Assembly: GCA_023248535.1 (NCBI GenBank)
Contig: JAHFEJ010000025.1
Location: 1-38,713, forward strand
Length of the DNA stretch: 38,713 nt
Source: Nitrospinales bacterium
Lineage (GTDB): Bacteria > Nitrospinota_A > UBA7883 > JACRGQ01
Reading direction: 5' to 3'
Below, piece by piece: positions 23,974 through 30,566 of this stretch. The position numbers and the translations under genes were made by a program. The notes under the pieces are model-generated. The model saw nothing but the letters and a program-made list of their open reading frames with translations. It was not told where the DNA came from and did no database searches. Position 1 is the first letter of the stretch; every line of letters begins with the position of its first letter.

Positions 23974-23993
23974 CCGTCCGCCGGTATGGACGG
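23974..23993. terminator. Weak hairpin between convergent mqnA and rubredoxin gene
   Basis: CCGTCC (23974-23979) pairs with GGACGG (23988-23993). The stem is short and lacks a clear T-run, so termination in either direction is uncertain. Confidence 0.3.
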
Positions 23994-23995
23994 GA

Positions 23996-24637
23996 CTATT
24001 CTTCCCGCCGTTCTTTTCCCAGGCATCCCACGCAGCGCTCAGCCGTTGGGAGCACTTTGCTCAGCAGATAGTACGCGGCGATCAGCGCTATCACAATGCC
24101 GGTGCTTACCACCAGCTCCTTGATGGAACGGGCAAAGAACTCGGCGGCCATGTTCTCCTGCACGCTCATCATGGCGCTCACCATAAGGATGCGCCGGATG
24201 GATGAGATCACGCCGATGAGGATGAACGGCGTGAGCGAAATGCGCCGCTCGGTGAGGTACAGCAGCACCGTGCTGAAAATCTCCAGGATGATGACCACCA
24301 GCAGCACGTCGTTCACCACGTTGAGGATGTTGATGGTGGTAAGGCCCTTGGCCAGGTGCATCAACGCGATGCCGATGAGCGTCGCCGCCGACAGAAAAAG
24401 GATGAAGGCGATGAAGTAGTAGGCGATGTCCTCGGCGAAGTAGAGCCGGGCCAGCACCGACGGTTTTTCCCGCATCATCACGCCGGGGTAGAACTTGTCT
24501 TTTCTCGCGTTGCACCGGGGGCAGGCCCATGTGTGCGAGAGCGCGGTGAATGGCGTGCCGGGAGCCACGCCGCCGATCGGATCACCTTTTTCGGGATCGT
24601 AAATGTACCCACATACGCTGCATTGGTATTTTTCCAC
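23996..24637 (-). CDS. Rubredoxin fused to a PsiE-like membrane domain
   Basis: From GTG 24637, nine bases after AGGAG, the protein is 213 residues; a TTG two codons earlier is possible. The N-terminal part has the rubredoxin iron site C-x2-C-G-Y-x-Y-D-P and [11 protein letters not shown], with all four cysteines present. It is followed by about four membrane helices, and the stretch [21 protein letters not shown] resembles PsiE-family proteins, known as phosphate-starvation-inducible in E. coli. The C-terminus has a further CVGC pair. Rubredoxin carries single electrons in the cytoplasm, so the fusion may bring redox chemistry to the membrane. A good promoter lies upstream; no Pho box is seen there. 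Confidence 0.85.
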   Translation of the reverse strand: MEKYQCSVCGYIYDPEKGDPIGGVAPGTPFTALSHTWACPRCNARKDKFYPGVMMREKPSVLARLYFAEDIAYYFIAFILFLSAATLIGIALMHLAKGLTTINILNVVNDVLLVVIILEIFSTVLLYLTERRISLTPFILIGVISSIRRILMVSAMMSVQENMAAEFFARSIKELVVSTGIVIALIAAYYLLSKVLPTAERCVGCLGKERREE

Positions 24638-24670
24638 TGCCAACTTCTCCTAGTTTGACATAACAAAACC

Positions 24671-24700
24671 ATAATAGCGTATTACCGTGGCGTTTGTGAA
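24671..24700 (-). promoter_or_regulatory. Promoter of the rubredoxin-PsiE gene
   Basis: Read on the minus strand: TTCACA (24700-24695), 18-base spacer, TATTAT (24676-24671). Each hexamer matches five of six consensus bases. The predicted start near 24664 leaves about 27 bases of leader with AGGAG. Confidence 0.65.
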
Positions 24701-24721
24701 CCGGGAAGGGGCGGGGCTATT

Positions 24722-24931
24722 TCAGGCTTCGGGAGCCTTCATGCATTCCTTGAACCACGCGCAAAATTCATTCGAGCAGTTGTGGTAGCGGCGGAAGCAG
24801 TCGCTGTTCCATTCTGAAAGCTGGATGTTCCTGGCATGAATGGTACGCAACACGTCTTCCTTCGTCATTAACTTGTATGGGGAATCAACGGCCAGCGCTT
24901 TGGAAAACTCCTCGATCTCGCTTTTTGTCAT
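24722..24931 (-). CDS. Small cysteine-containing protein, unknown function
   Basis: From ATG 24931 the protein is 69 residues, with GGAG eight bases before the start; a GTG three codons earlier lies too close to the ribosome site. The first two thirds are charged and helical. The last third holds Cys45, Cys52, Cys57 and Cys63 in CFRRYHNCSNEFCAWFKEC, spaced so that they could bind a metal or form disulfides. There is no signal peptide. No family is recognised. It sits between two genes for iron-sulfur or iron proteins on the same strand. Confidence 0.65.
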   Translation of the reverse strand: MTKSEIEEFSKALAVDSPYKLMTKEDVLRTIHARNIQLSEWNSDCFRRYHNCSNEFCAWFKECMKAPEA

Positions 24932-25172
24932 GGCGCACACTCCTTTCCCTCCAGCTTCATTTTACCAAAGAACCTTGCCGCGTCATAATGCATTGAATAA
25001 CCGTCGCTTGCGGGAGAACTTTTTGGGGCGTGAGCATGAGAAAATTACAGGATTGAATTAACGCATGCTCTTAACAGGATACGCGCAATTCAGCATCAAA
25101 ACCATGCCTGGCATTTCTAAAAAGGCCTTTCATATTGGGCGGATACTCAAAATGTATTGCGGAGAAGCGGCT

Positions 25173-26051
25173 TCAGGTGCGCGCTTCCACGCTTCCCATC
25201 CAGGCGATGCACTCGGCCATTTTTTGCTTCATCTCGTTTAATGGATAGTACGCCCTGCCGCCGTGGCCGGGAAGTATCCATTCAAAGTCGTACGCCGCCA
25301 GCCGTTTCATCGAGGCGGTCTGTTCTTTCCACGAATACCAGCAATGGTTGTTGAACGCCGTGGGATGGGTACGGTTCTGGTTTTGCGCCAGGTGGTCACC
25401 GGTGAAAAGGAACGTGCCGTACAGCAGGCAGATGGAGCCTTTGGTATGCCCCGGCACCGGGATAACCAGCAGGTCGCCTTCCTGGCGCACCGGCTCAACG
25501 CCTTCTATCGGTATCTCCACCGCATTCAGTCCGCGATGCAGGTCTGAACGGTGCATGATCCGCTTGCAACCGAAATGCGCGGCGAATCGCTCGTGTTCCC
25601 CCACATCATCCTTGTGCGTGAGCAGCATGAGCGCCACGCCGCCCATCTGTTCGAGGCGCCGTACCAGGGCCGGCTCAAAACGCGGCGAATCTATAAGCAC
25701 GTTCCCCTGTGACCGTTGGATAAGGTATGAAGATGCGCCAAAACTGAGCGGCGAGTTATAGCCGTTGTAGTACACGTTGTCCGCGATCTTTTGGGGAAAA
25801 AGCCCGATGGCCGCCGCATCCGTCTCTTCCGCTGATGGGCCGATGGAACCGGCGGGACATGCCGCGCTTGCCATCAGCGCCAGCGCGCGCTCTTCATCGT
25901 TTGTTGGCTGATGTTGAACGTATGATTGCCCGTGGCGCTCGGCGTAGATAGCCGGAGCCACGGCGCGGCACGCGCCGCTGTTGATGCAGGTGGCATCGAC
26001 GAAAAATTCGCCGGCCATATTTGCCTTTAGTGATTTTGATCGATCGGCCAT
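25173..26051 (-). CDS. Ferredoxin-like domain fused to metallo-beta-lactamase-fold hydrolase
   Basis: The protein has 292 residues; ATG 26051 follows GGAGG, with TATAAT (26090-26085) upstream. Residues 13-75 resemble a one-cluster ferredoxin, but the first motif is C22-INSGA-C28 with Ser25 where a third Cys usually sits; Cys65 in ACPAGSIG completes only three ligands. A 3Fe-4S or labile cluster is likely. The MBL part has LLTHKDDVGEH (143-153), a variant of HxHxDH, then PVPGHTKGS, FTGDH and ILPGHGG. Such ferredoxin-MBL fusions exist in cyanobacteria and plants; their substrates are not established to my knowledge. Signal peptide and membrane helices are absent. Confidence 0.85.
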   Translation of the reverse strand: MADRSKSLKANMAGEFFVDATCINSGACRAVAPAIYAERHGQSYVQHQPTNDEERALALMASAACPAGSIGPSAEETDAAAIGLFPQKIADNVYYNGYNSPLSFGASSYLIQRSQGNVLIDSPRFEPALVRRLEQMGGVALMLLTHKDDVGEHERFAAHFGCKRIMHRSDLHRGLNAVEIPIEGVEPVRQEGDLLVIPVPGHTKGSICLLYGTFLFTGDHLAQNQNRTHPTAFNNHCWYSWKEQTASMKRLAAYDFEWILPGHGGRAYYPLNEMKQKMAECIAWMGSVEART

Positions 26052-26177
26052 GTTCCGCCTCCAAAAGGGCTGCTTTATATGTCAATTATACCACTTGATA
26101 AAAAGTTGCGGTGATAGTCCTCTGGCTGATGTTGTTGCCGGGTGGGGATGACCGGTCCCGGGTTTGGTGAAAAAGTT

Positions 26178-26208
26178 TTGCATTTTGGCCCGTTAGTAAG
26201 GTTAGAAT
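26178..26208 (+). promoter_or_regulatory. Possible promoter of the gspL-like gene
   Basis: TTGCAT (26178-26183) and TAGAAT (26203-26208) are separated by 19 bases, longer than ideal. The start codon is only 12 bases after the -10 box and no Shine-Dalgarno is seen, so the leader would be about five bases. Confidence 0.4.
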
Positions 26209-26219
26209 AACCTGCGTAT

Positions 26220-27611
26220 ATGCGTGAAATAGCGGTTGTTGATATCAGGGACGGCTTTAGCGCCGCCGCCGTGTATGCCGAAGGGCTGCAAGGGGGGGGC
26301 GTGAAGGGGACGGCTTTGGTAAAGGGTTCCTTCCTGCAGGAAGCGACCGCCACGCAGGTAAAAGAGGCCCTTGGCCGCATTTCCCCCGATCCCGATTATC
26401 TGATGCTCCTGTTGCCGCGCTCCCTGTTCCACCTTGCTTCCACGCATATCCCCGCCCGCGATGCCGAAATGCTGGCGCGGATGATGGAATTCGAGGTGCC
26501 GCGCCATTTTCCCATTCCCGCCGACCGCCTTGTCCACTCCTACACGGTGGCGGAGCGGACGGATGACGGTTACACGGTGAACCTGGCGGGGCTGAAGCTG
26601 GAGGATTTCAACGCCTATTACAACGCCGCCCGCGCGGCGGGATTGCATGCCGATATTGTTTCGATCTTTTCCGGGACGTTTTTACCGGCGGCGGGCGATG
26701 CGCCCCGCGCTTCCGCCGACATCGCGCGCGACGGCGTTGAGCTGACTTTGGCGCGCGGAAAAAAGGTTGTCTATTCCCGCTGGTGCCGCTTCAAACCGGA
26801 GTTGAACGAAGAAGATTTTTTCAGCGCCGGCATTCTGGCGGATACCTCCGCCCCGCAAGTGGCCGATCAGATCGCCGCCGAACTCAACCGGCTCAAGCTG
26901 GTGACCGGTATCGAAAATCTTCCGGAATACCTGGATACCCTCTCGCTCACCGGCGGCGCGCCGCGGCTGCGGCAGGCGGTGGCAAACCGCCTTGCTTCAC
27001 GGATGGAACTGAAAAACGCCAAAGTGAAAACCCTCCCCGCGGAAAAAGAAAATGACGGTCTGGAATATGCCGCCGCCGCGGCCGCCGCGGCCGGACTTTA
27101 TCAGGAAGGGGCGGCATTTAATTTTATTCCCAAAACCCATCGGCGGCTGCGGCATCACGTCGCGCGGCGGCTGTTGCGCGGCGCGGCGGCGGTTATTGCC
27201 GCGTTGCTGGTCGTGTGGGCAGGCACCGCATACGGCATACGCTGGAAGGCGGTGCGCGGCTTCGAGGCGGAACTGGCCGCGTTAAAGCGGGAGGCCCGCA
27301 AAGGGGAAGGGCTGCAACTGAAGATGGGGGAATACCAGGCCCAGTTCGACGGGTTCAACGCTTTTGCCGCCCAACGGTCGTTTAACCTCGAAATGCTTAC
27401 GGCACTCACGGGCGGGTTGCCGCGCGACACCTTTATCACCGAGCTTGAATTCCGTCCGTGCGTGGTCGCCGTTTCCGGCATCTCCGCCAATGCCACCGCC
27501 CTGCTAAAGGTGATGGAGGGGACGGGCGGCATGAAAAACGCCCAAATGCTGGCGGCGGTTCAGACCACCCCCACAGGGGAACGCTTCAAGCTGGGGATGG
27601 AGTGCAAATGA
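26220..27611 (+). CDS. GspL/PilM-PilN-like secretion or pilus assembly protein
   Basis: The 463-residue protein has a cytoplasmic actin-like N-terminal part (about 1-300) with VVDIRDGFSAAAVYAE at the start and SLTGGAPRLRQAVANRL near 250, as in GspL and PilM. One membrane helix (about 317-337) follows, then an extracytoplasmic coiled and ferredoxin-like tail (LEMLTALTGGLPRDTFITELEF), as in GspL/PilN. It would belong to the inner-membrane platform of a type II secretion or type IV pilus machine. The downstream GspM/PilO-like gene overlaps its stop (ATGATG). No other machine genes are adjacent; the operon continues into rimP-nusA. Confidence 0.8.
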   Translation: MREIAVVDIRDGFSAAAVYAEGLQGGGVKGTALVKGSFLQEATATQVKEALGRISPDPDYLMLLLPRSLFHLASTHIPARDAEMLARMMEFEVPRHFPIPADRLVHSYTVAERTDDGYTVNLAGLKLEDFNAYYNAARAAGLHADIVSIFSGTFLPAAGDAPRASADIARDGVELTLARGKKVVYSRWCRFKPELNEEDFFSAGILADTSAPQVADQIAAELNRLKLVTGIENLPEYLDTLSLTGGAPRLRQAVANRLASRMELKNAKVKTLPAEKENDGLEYAAAAAAAAGLYQEGAAFNFIPKTHRRLRHHVARRLLRGAAAVIAALLVVWAGTAYGIRWKAVRGFEAELAALKREARKGEGLQLKMGEYQAQFDGFNAFAAQRSFNLEMLTALTGGLPRDTFITELEFRPCVVAVSGISANATALLKVMEGTGGMKNAQMLAAVQTTPTGERFKLGMECK

Positions 27612-28207
27612 TGGACTGGTCCCGTTTTTCCCGGCGTGAGCGGTTCTGGCTGTTGTATGGCGGCGGCGTTATTATTGTCATCCTGATGTACTTTGCCGTG
27701 GCTGAACCGCTGATGGACCGCTACCGCGCGATGTACGGTGAAATCGCCGGGTTGGCGGAGCGTGTGGCCCGCTACCGGGCGGTGGTGGCCGGCGCCGGGG
27801 CGGAAGGGCGGCGGCAGGGAACATATGACGCCGCCCTGAAATCGGTGGTGGCCGCCAGTTTCACCGCCGATACCGATGCGCTGGCCGCCGCGCAAATGAC
27901 CGAACTGGTGCGGGCGAAAGCGTTGGCCGCCGGCATCACGCTGGGAACAAGCAAACCGGAAAAGGCGGCGGATTTCCGCGGGTACCGCGCCCTCAATTTG
28001 AGCGTGACGTTCAACGCCCCGCTTGCGGCGCTGGCCAGTTTCATGCGGGAATTGGAGAACGACCAGAAACTTATGCGGATAACCGAGGCGAAGATCGCCT
28101 CGCAAAAGCAGGATTATCCCGACGACGTGGCGGAGACCCTTTCGGTGCGGCTGTTGATCGCCGGCCTGCGGTATCTGCCCCCCAACACAGCTACGGAGAC
28201 AAAATAA
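27608..28207 (+). CDS. GspM/PilO-like inner membrane protein
   Basis: The 199-residue protein has a short cytoplasmic start, one membrane helix (about 14-32), a coiled segment and a small alpha/beta domain (about 100-190; ALNLSVTFNAPLAALASFMREL). This is the plan of GspM and PilO, the usual partner of GspL/PilN. The start codon overlaps the gspL-like stop, and a second ATG directly follows. Its stop overlaps the rimP start (TAATG), so secretion and translation genes share one transcript. Sequence similarity in this family is weak; assignment rests on topology and position. Confidence 0.75.
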   Translation: MMDWSRFSRRERFWLLYGGGVIIVILMYFAVAEPLMDRYRAMYGEIAGLAERVARYRAVVAGAGAEGRRQGTYDAALKSVVAASFTADTDALAAAQMTELVRAKALAAGITLGTSKPEKAADFRGYRALNLSVTFNAPLAALASFMRELENDQKLMRITEAKIASQKQDYPDDVAETLSVRLLIAGLRYLPPNTATETK

Positions 28208-28662
28208 TGAGTACGGATAAACGGATACGGGAAATGCTCGCGCCGATCCTTGAGCGTGAAGGGGTGACGCTGTACGACATTGATGCCGTCGCCAGCGGTC
28301 CCCATCAGCATTTGAAGATATACATCGACCGGCCTGACGGGGTGAAATTGGCCCACTGCGAAGCGGTGAGCCACCAAATCTCGGCGCTGCTCGATGTGGA
28401 GGATATGTTCGCGGCGCACTACGTCCTTGAGGTTTCGTCGCCGGGGCTTACCCGCAAGCTGACCAAAGAGGAGCATTTCGCCAAGAGCACGGGGCATTTC
28501 GCCCGCGTGGTGTTCAGGAAAGGGTTTGCCGGGCCGGACAAGGCCGACGGCATATTGGAAGCCGCGAATGGCGGCAAATACCGGATCATTCCCGTGGAAG
28601 GGGTGCCGGTGGAATTTTTCTTTAACGATGTGGCGCGTGCCAGACTGGATTTGAACGAATGA
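28207..28662 (+). CDS. rimP: Ribosome maturation factor RimP
   Basis: The 151-residue cytoplasmic protein helps assemble the 30S subunit. Typical features are the N-terminal alpha/beta domain with LKIYIDRPDGVKLAHCEAVSHQIS-type sequence (about 36-59), the conserved YVLEVSSPGLTRKL segment (about 75-88), and the C-terminal SH3-like domain. It overlaps both neighbours: the A of its ATG is in the gspM-like stop, and its last codons overlap the nusA start by four bases. rimP followed by nusA is a widely conserved pair. Confidence 0.95.
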   Translation: MSTDKRIREMLAPILEREGVTLYDIDAVASGPHQHLKIYIDRPDGVKLAHCEAVSHQISALLDVEDMFAAHYVLEVSSPGLTRKLTKEEHFAKSTGHFARVVFRKGFAGPDKADGILEAANGGKYRIIPVEGVPVEFFFNDVARARLDLNE

Positions 28663-29672
28663 AACAGGATCTTAAGGAAATAATAGATGAAGCCGCGCGC
28701 GAGCGTGGCATCGGCGGCGATGTATTGGTGACCGCCATTGAAAGCGGTATCGCCCTGGCGGCGCAACGCAAGAGCGGCGAGCACAACCTGCGCGCCAAGT
28801 TCAACACGGATGACGGCACCTTTTCGTTGACGCAGGTGTTGGCGGTGAAGGACGAGCCGCTGGACGACAGCGAAATATCCCTGGCTGAGGCGCGTGGGGT
28901 GAAGGAAGACGTCCGTTCCGGCGATATGCTGGAGATACCCTTCGATTTTCCCGATCTGGGAAGGCTGGCGGCGCAGACAACCCGTGGGGTGATGCGCAAA
29001 AACCTGCGTGAACTGGAGATGGAACAGCGGGTGGCGGCCTTGGCGGCCGATTATGGCAAGCTGATCGTGGCGACCGTGGTGGGGAAAAGCGAACGCGACG
29101 AGTATCTGCTGAAAGCGGGGGAAACCCTGGCGGTGCTCTCCCGGAAAGAGCAGGCCTTCCGTGAAAGTTTTCATAATGGCGAGGTTATCAAGGTTATCAT
29201 TGTCGGCGCGGAGCCGGGTGGCGATGGGCCGGTGTACAGCGTATCGCGTACGCACCCGCTGCTGTTGCGCCACCTCTTCGCCCGTGAAGTGCCCGAAGTG
29301 GCTGATGGCGCGGTGGTGATCAAGGCGCTGGCGCGTGATACCAGCGGACGGGCCAAAGTGGCGGTGATCAGCACCAAGCCGAATGTTGACCCGGTTGGCA
29401 CCTGCATCGGCCCGGCGGGGCAGCGGGTGAAAAACATCATCAAGGAACTCAAAGGGGAAAATATCGACATCATCCCGTGGTCGGAAAATCCGGAGGAATT
29501 CATCGCCGCCGCGCTGACGCCGGCGAAGGTGAAACGGGTGCGGTGCGATTGGACCGCGATGACCGGTTACGTGGAGTTGGAGCCGGATCAGCAGTCCATC
29601 GCGGTGGGCAAGGGGGGGCTGAATATACGCCTCGCCTCGCGCCTCACCCGCTGGACCATCAATGTGAAATGA
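28659..29672 (+). CDS. nusA: Transcription termination/antitermination factor NusA (short form)
   Basis: The protein has 337 residues. The order is an N-terminal RNA-polymerase-binding domain (about 1-125, with LVTAIESGIALAAQRKSG), S1 (about 133-200), then KH1 and KH2 (about 225-337; CIGPAGQRVKNIIKEL and VGKGGLNIRLASRL). The C-terminal acidic repeats of E. coli NusA are absent, as in most bacteria. It modulates pausing, termination and rRNA antitermination. The usual next genes (ylxR, infB) do not follow; a convergent gmhA lies 13 bases downstream. Confidence 0.95.
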   Translation: MKQDLKEIIDEAARERGIGGDVLVTAIESGIALAAQRKSGEHNLRAKFNTDDGTFSLTQVLAVKDEPLDDSEISLAEARGVKEDVRSGDMLEIPFDFPDLGRLAAQTTRGVMRKNLRELEMEQRVAALAADYGKLIVATVVGKSERDEYLLKAGETLAVLSRKEQAFRESFHNGEVIKVIIVGAEPGGDGPVYSVSRTHPLLLRHLFAREVPEVADGAVVIKALARDTSGRAKVAVISTKPNVDPVGTCIGPAGQRVKNIIKELKGENIDIIPWSENPEEFIAAALTPAKVKRVRCDWTAMTGYVELEPDQQSIAVGKGGLNIRLASRLTRWTINVK

Positions 29673-29688
29673 CCCGCGGGCCGGGTCA
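29670..29688. terminator. Hairpin spanning the stop codons of convergent nusA and gmhA
   Basis: TGACCCG (29670-29676) and CGGGTCA (29682-29688) form a 7-bp stem that contains both stop codons. There is no T-run, so efficient intrinsic termination is not assured. Confidence 0.4.
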
Positions 29689-30267
29689 GATGCCGAACAG
29701 CTCTTTTTCGATCTGCGCGCAGATGATGTGGCCGATCAGGATGTGCGCCTCCTGAATCCGCGGCGTGTCGGACGAGGGAACGTGAACGCAGACATCGGCG
29801 GATGCGGCGAGCTTGGATTCGAGATTCGAACCGGTGAGGCCGGCGGTTTTGATATCCATCAGTTTTGCTTTCAATATGGCCTGCACCACGTTCGGACTGT
29901 TGCCACTGGTGGTGATGCCGATCAGCAGGTCGCCCGGCTTTCCCAGCCCTTCAATCTGTCTGGCGTAAATGGCCCCAAAGTCGTAATCATTGCCAATGGC
30001 GGTGATGGCGGAGGTGTCTACGGTGAGCGCGATGGCGGCCAACGAGGGCCGGTCTTTGCCGAAACGGCCAACCAATTCGGCTGCGATGTGCTGACAATCG
30101 GCGGCGCTGCCGCCGTTGCCGCAGAGCATTATCTTGCCGCCGTTTTTGAGTGTCTGGGCGGCTGTCCGCCCAATGGCTGATACCGCTAAAGATACAGAGG
30201 CATCTGCGGCAAGTAATTGAATAACCGAGGTGTGAGAGCTAACTGCTTCTTTATAAATGTGTTCCAT
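29686..30267 (-). CDS. gmhA: Sedoheptulose-7-phosphate isomerase GmhA (SIS domain)
   Basis: From ATG 30267 the protein is 193 residues, the normal family size. It would convert sedoheptulose 7-phosphate to glycero-manno-heptose 7-phosphate for lipopolysaccharide or S-layer heptose. Family marks are GNGGSAADCQHIAAELVGRF (about 50-69), AITAIGNDYDF and IGITTSGNSPNVVQAI, then a C-terminal Gln/Glu/His stretch (RIQEAHILIGHIIC). An upstream in-frame ATG (30303) is rejected because a strong promoter lies between: TATAAT ends eight bases before ATG 30267, predicting a leaderless mRNA. No other heptose genes are adjacent. Confidence 0.92.
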   Translation of the reverse strand: MEHIYKEAVSSHTSVIQLLAADASVSLAVSAIGRTAAQTLKNGGKIMLCGNGGSAADCQHIAAELVGRFGKDRPSLAAIALTVDTSAITAIGNDYDFGAIYARQIEGLGKPGDLLIGITTSGNSPNVVQAILKAKLMDIKTAGLTGSNLESKLAASADVCVHVPSSDTPRIQEAHILIGHIICAQIEKELFGI

Positions 30268-30274
30268 TGACCGG

Positions 30275-30303
30275 ATTATACATAAACTTGGTATGAATAC
30301 CAA
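30275..30303 (-). promoter_or_regulatory. gmhA promoter overlapping a 16-bp palindrome
   Basis: On the minus strand TTGGTA (30303-30298), 17 bases, then a perfect TATAAT (30280-30275). The -35 box is one arm of the palindrome TTGGTAT-GA-ATACCAA (30288-30303). The same palindrome lies 16 bases before the plus-strand TATAAT at 30320-30325 that serves the adjacent RNA, so one regulator could act on both. Confidence 0.75.
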
Positions 30304-30331
30304 CTAGGGCTTTTAGGCGTATAATGTAATT

Positions 30332-30468
30332 GAGAGAAGGGCCTGAGTGCCCGAAATTATAGCGAATACGGAATCGGTCGCCTTGCTGTCTAAGGATAAG
30401 CCTCCTTACTCAGATTCCCCTAACCTCCCCCAAGGCGACCGATTTTTCTACCATCTCGGCCCTATTTG
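30332..30468 (+). ncRNA. Structured small RNA, candidate 6S RNA
   Basis: TATAAT at 30320-30325 predicts a start near 30332. The sequence can fold into a long rod. A closing stem pairs AGGGCC (30338-30343) plus GAG with CTC plus GGCCCT (30455-30463). An open internal loop follows, then a perfect 14-bp stem (30372-30385 with 30431-30444) and an apical hairpin CTG..TAAGGA/TCCTTA..CAG (30386-30413), with a C-rich unpaired 3' side. A closing stem, central bubble and long arm are the plan of 6S RNA, which binds RNA polymerase. The CCATCTCGG word near the 3' end resembles 6S termini. A TTTTT after the 14-bp stem could instead end a shorter RNA near 30448. There is no open frame with a ribosome site. 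Confidence 0.55.
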
Positions 30469-30566
30469 TTTCCATGTTGATTGTTGTCCGCGGGGCTGGA
30501 TTGTCCACTTCATGTAGGCTTCGCGGCGAATAAAAAGTCTTTTTGTTCCTGTAAAACGGTCATGGT

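Noticed and set aside
24941-25172. Possible gene or RNA in the 232-bp gap
   Set aside because: No frame with a ribosome site, no strong hairpin and no recognisable motif; only a short AAAGGCCTTT palindrome is present.
30268-30303. Longer GmhA start at ATG 30303
   Set aside because: The gmhA promoter (TTGGTA, TATAAT) occupies this segment, and the normal family length starts at ATG 30267.
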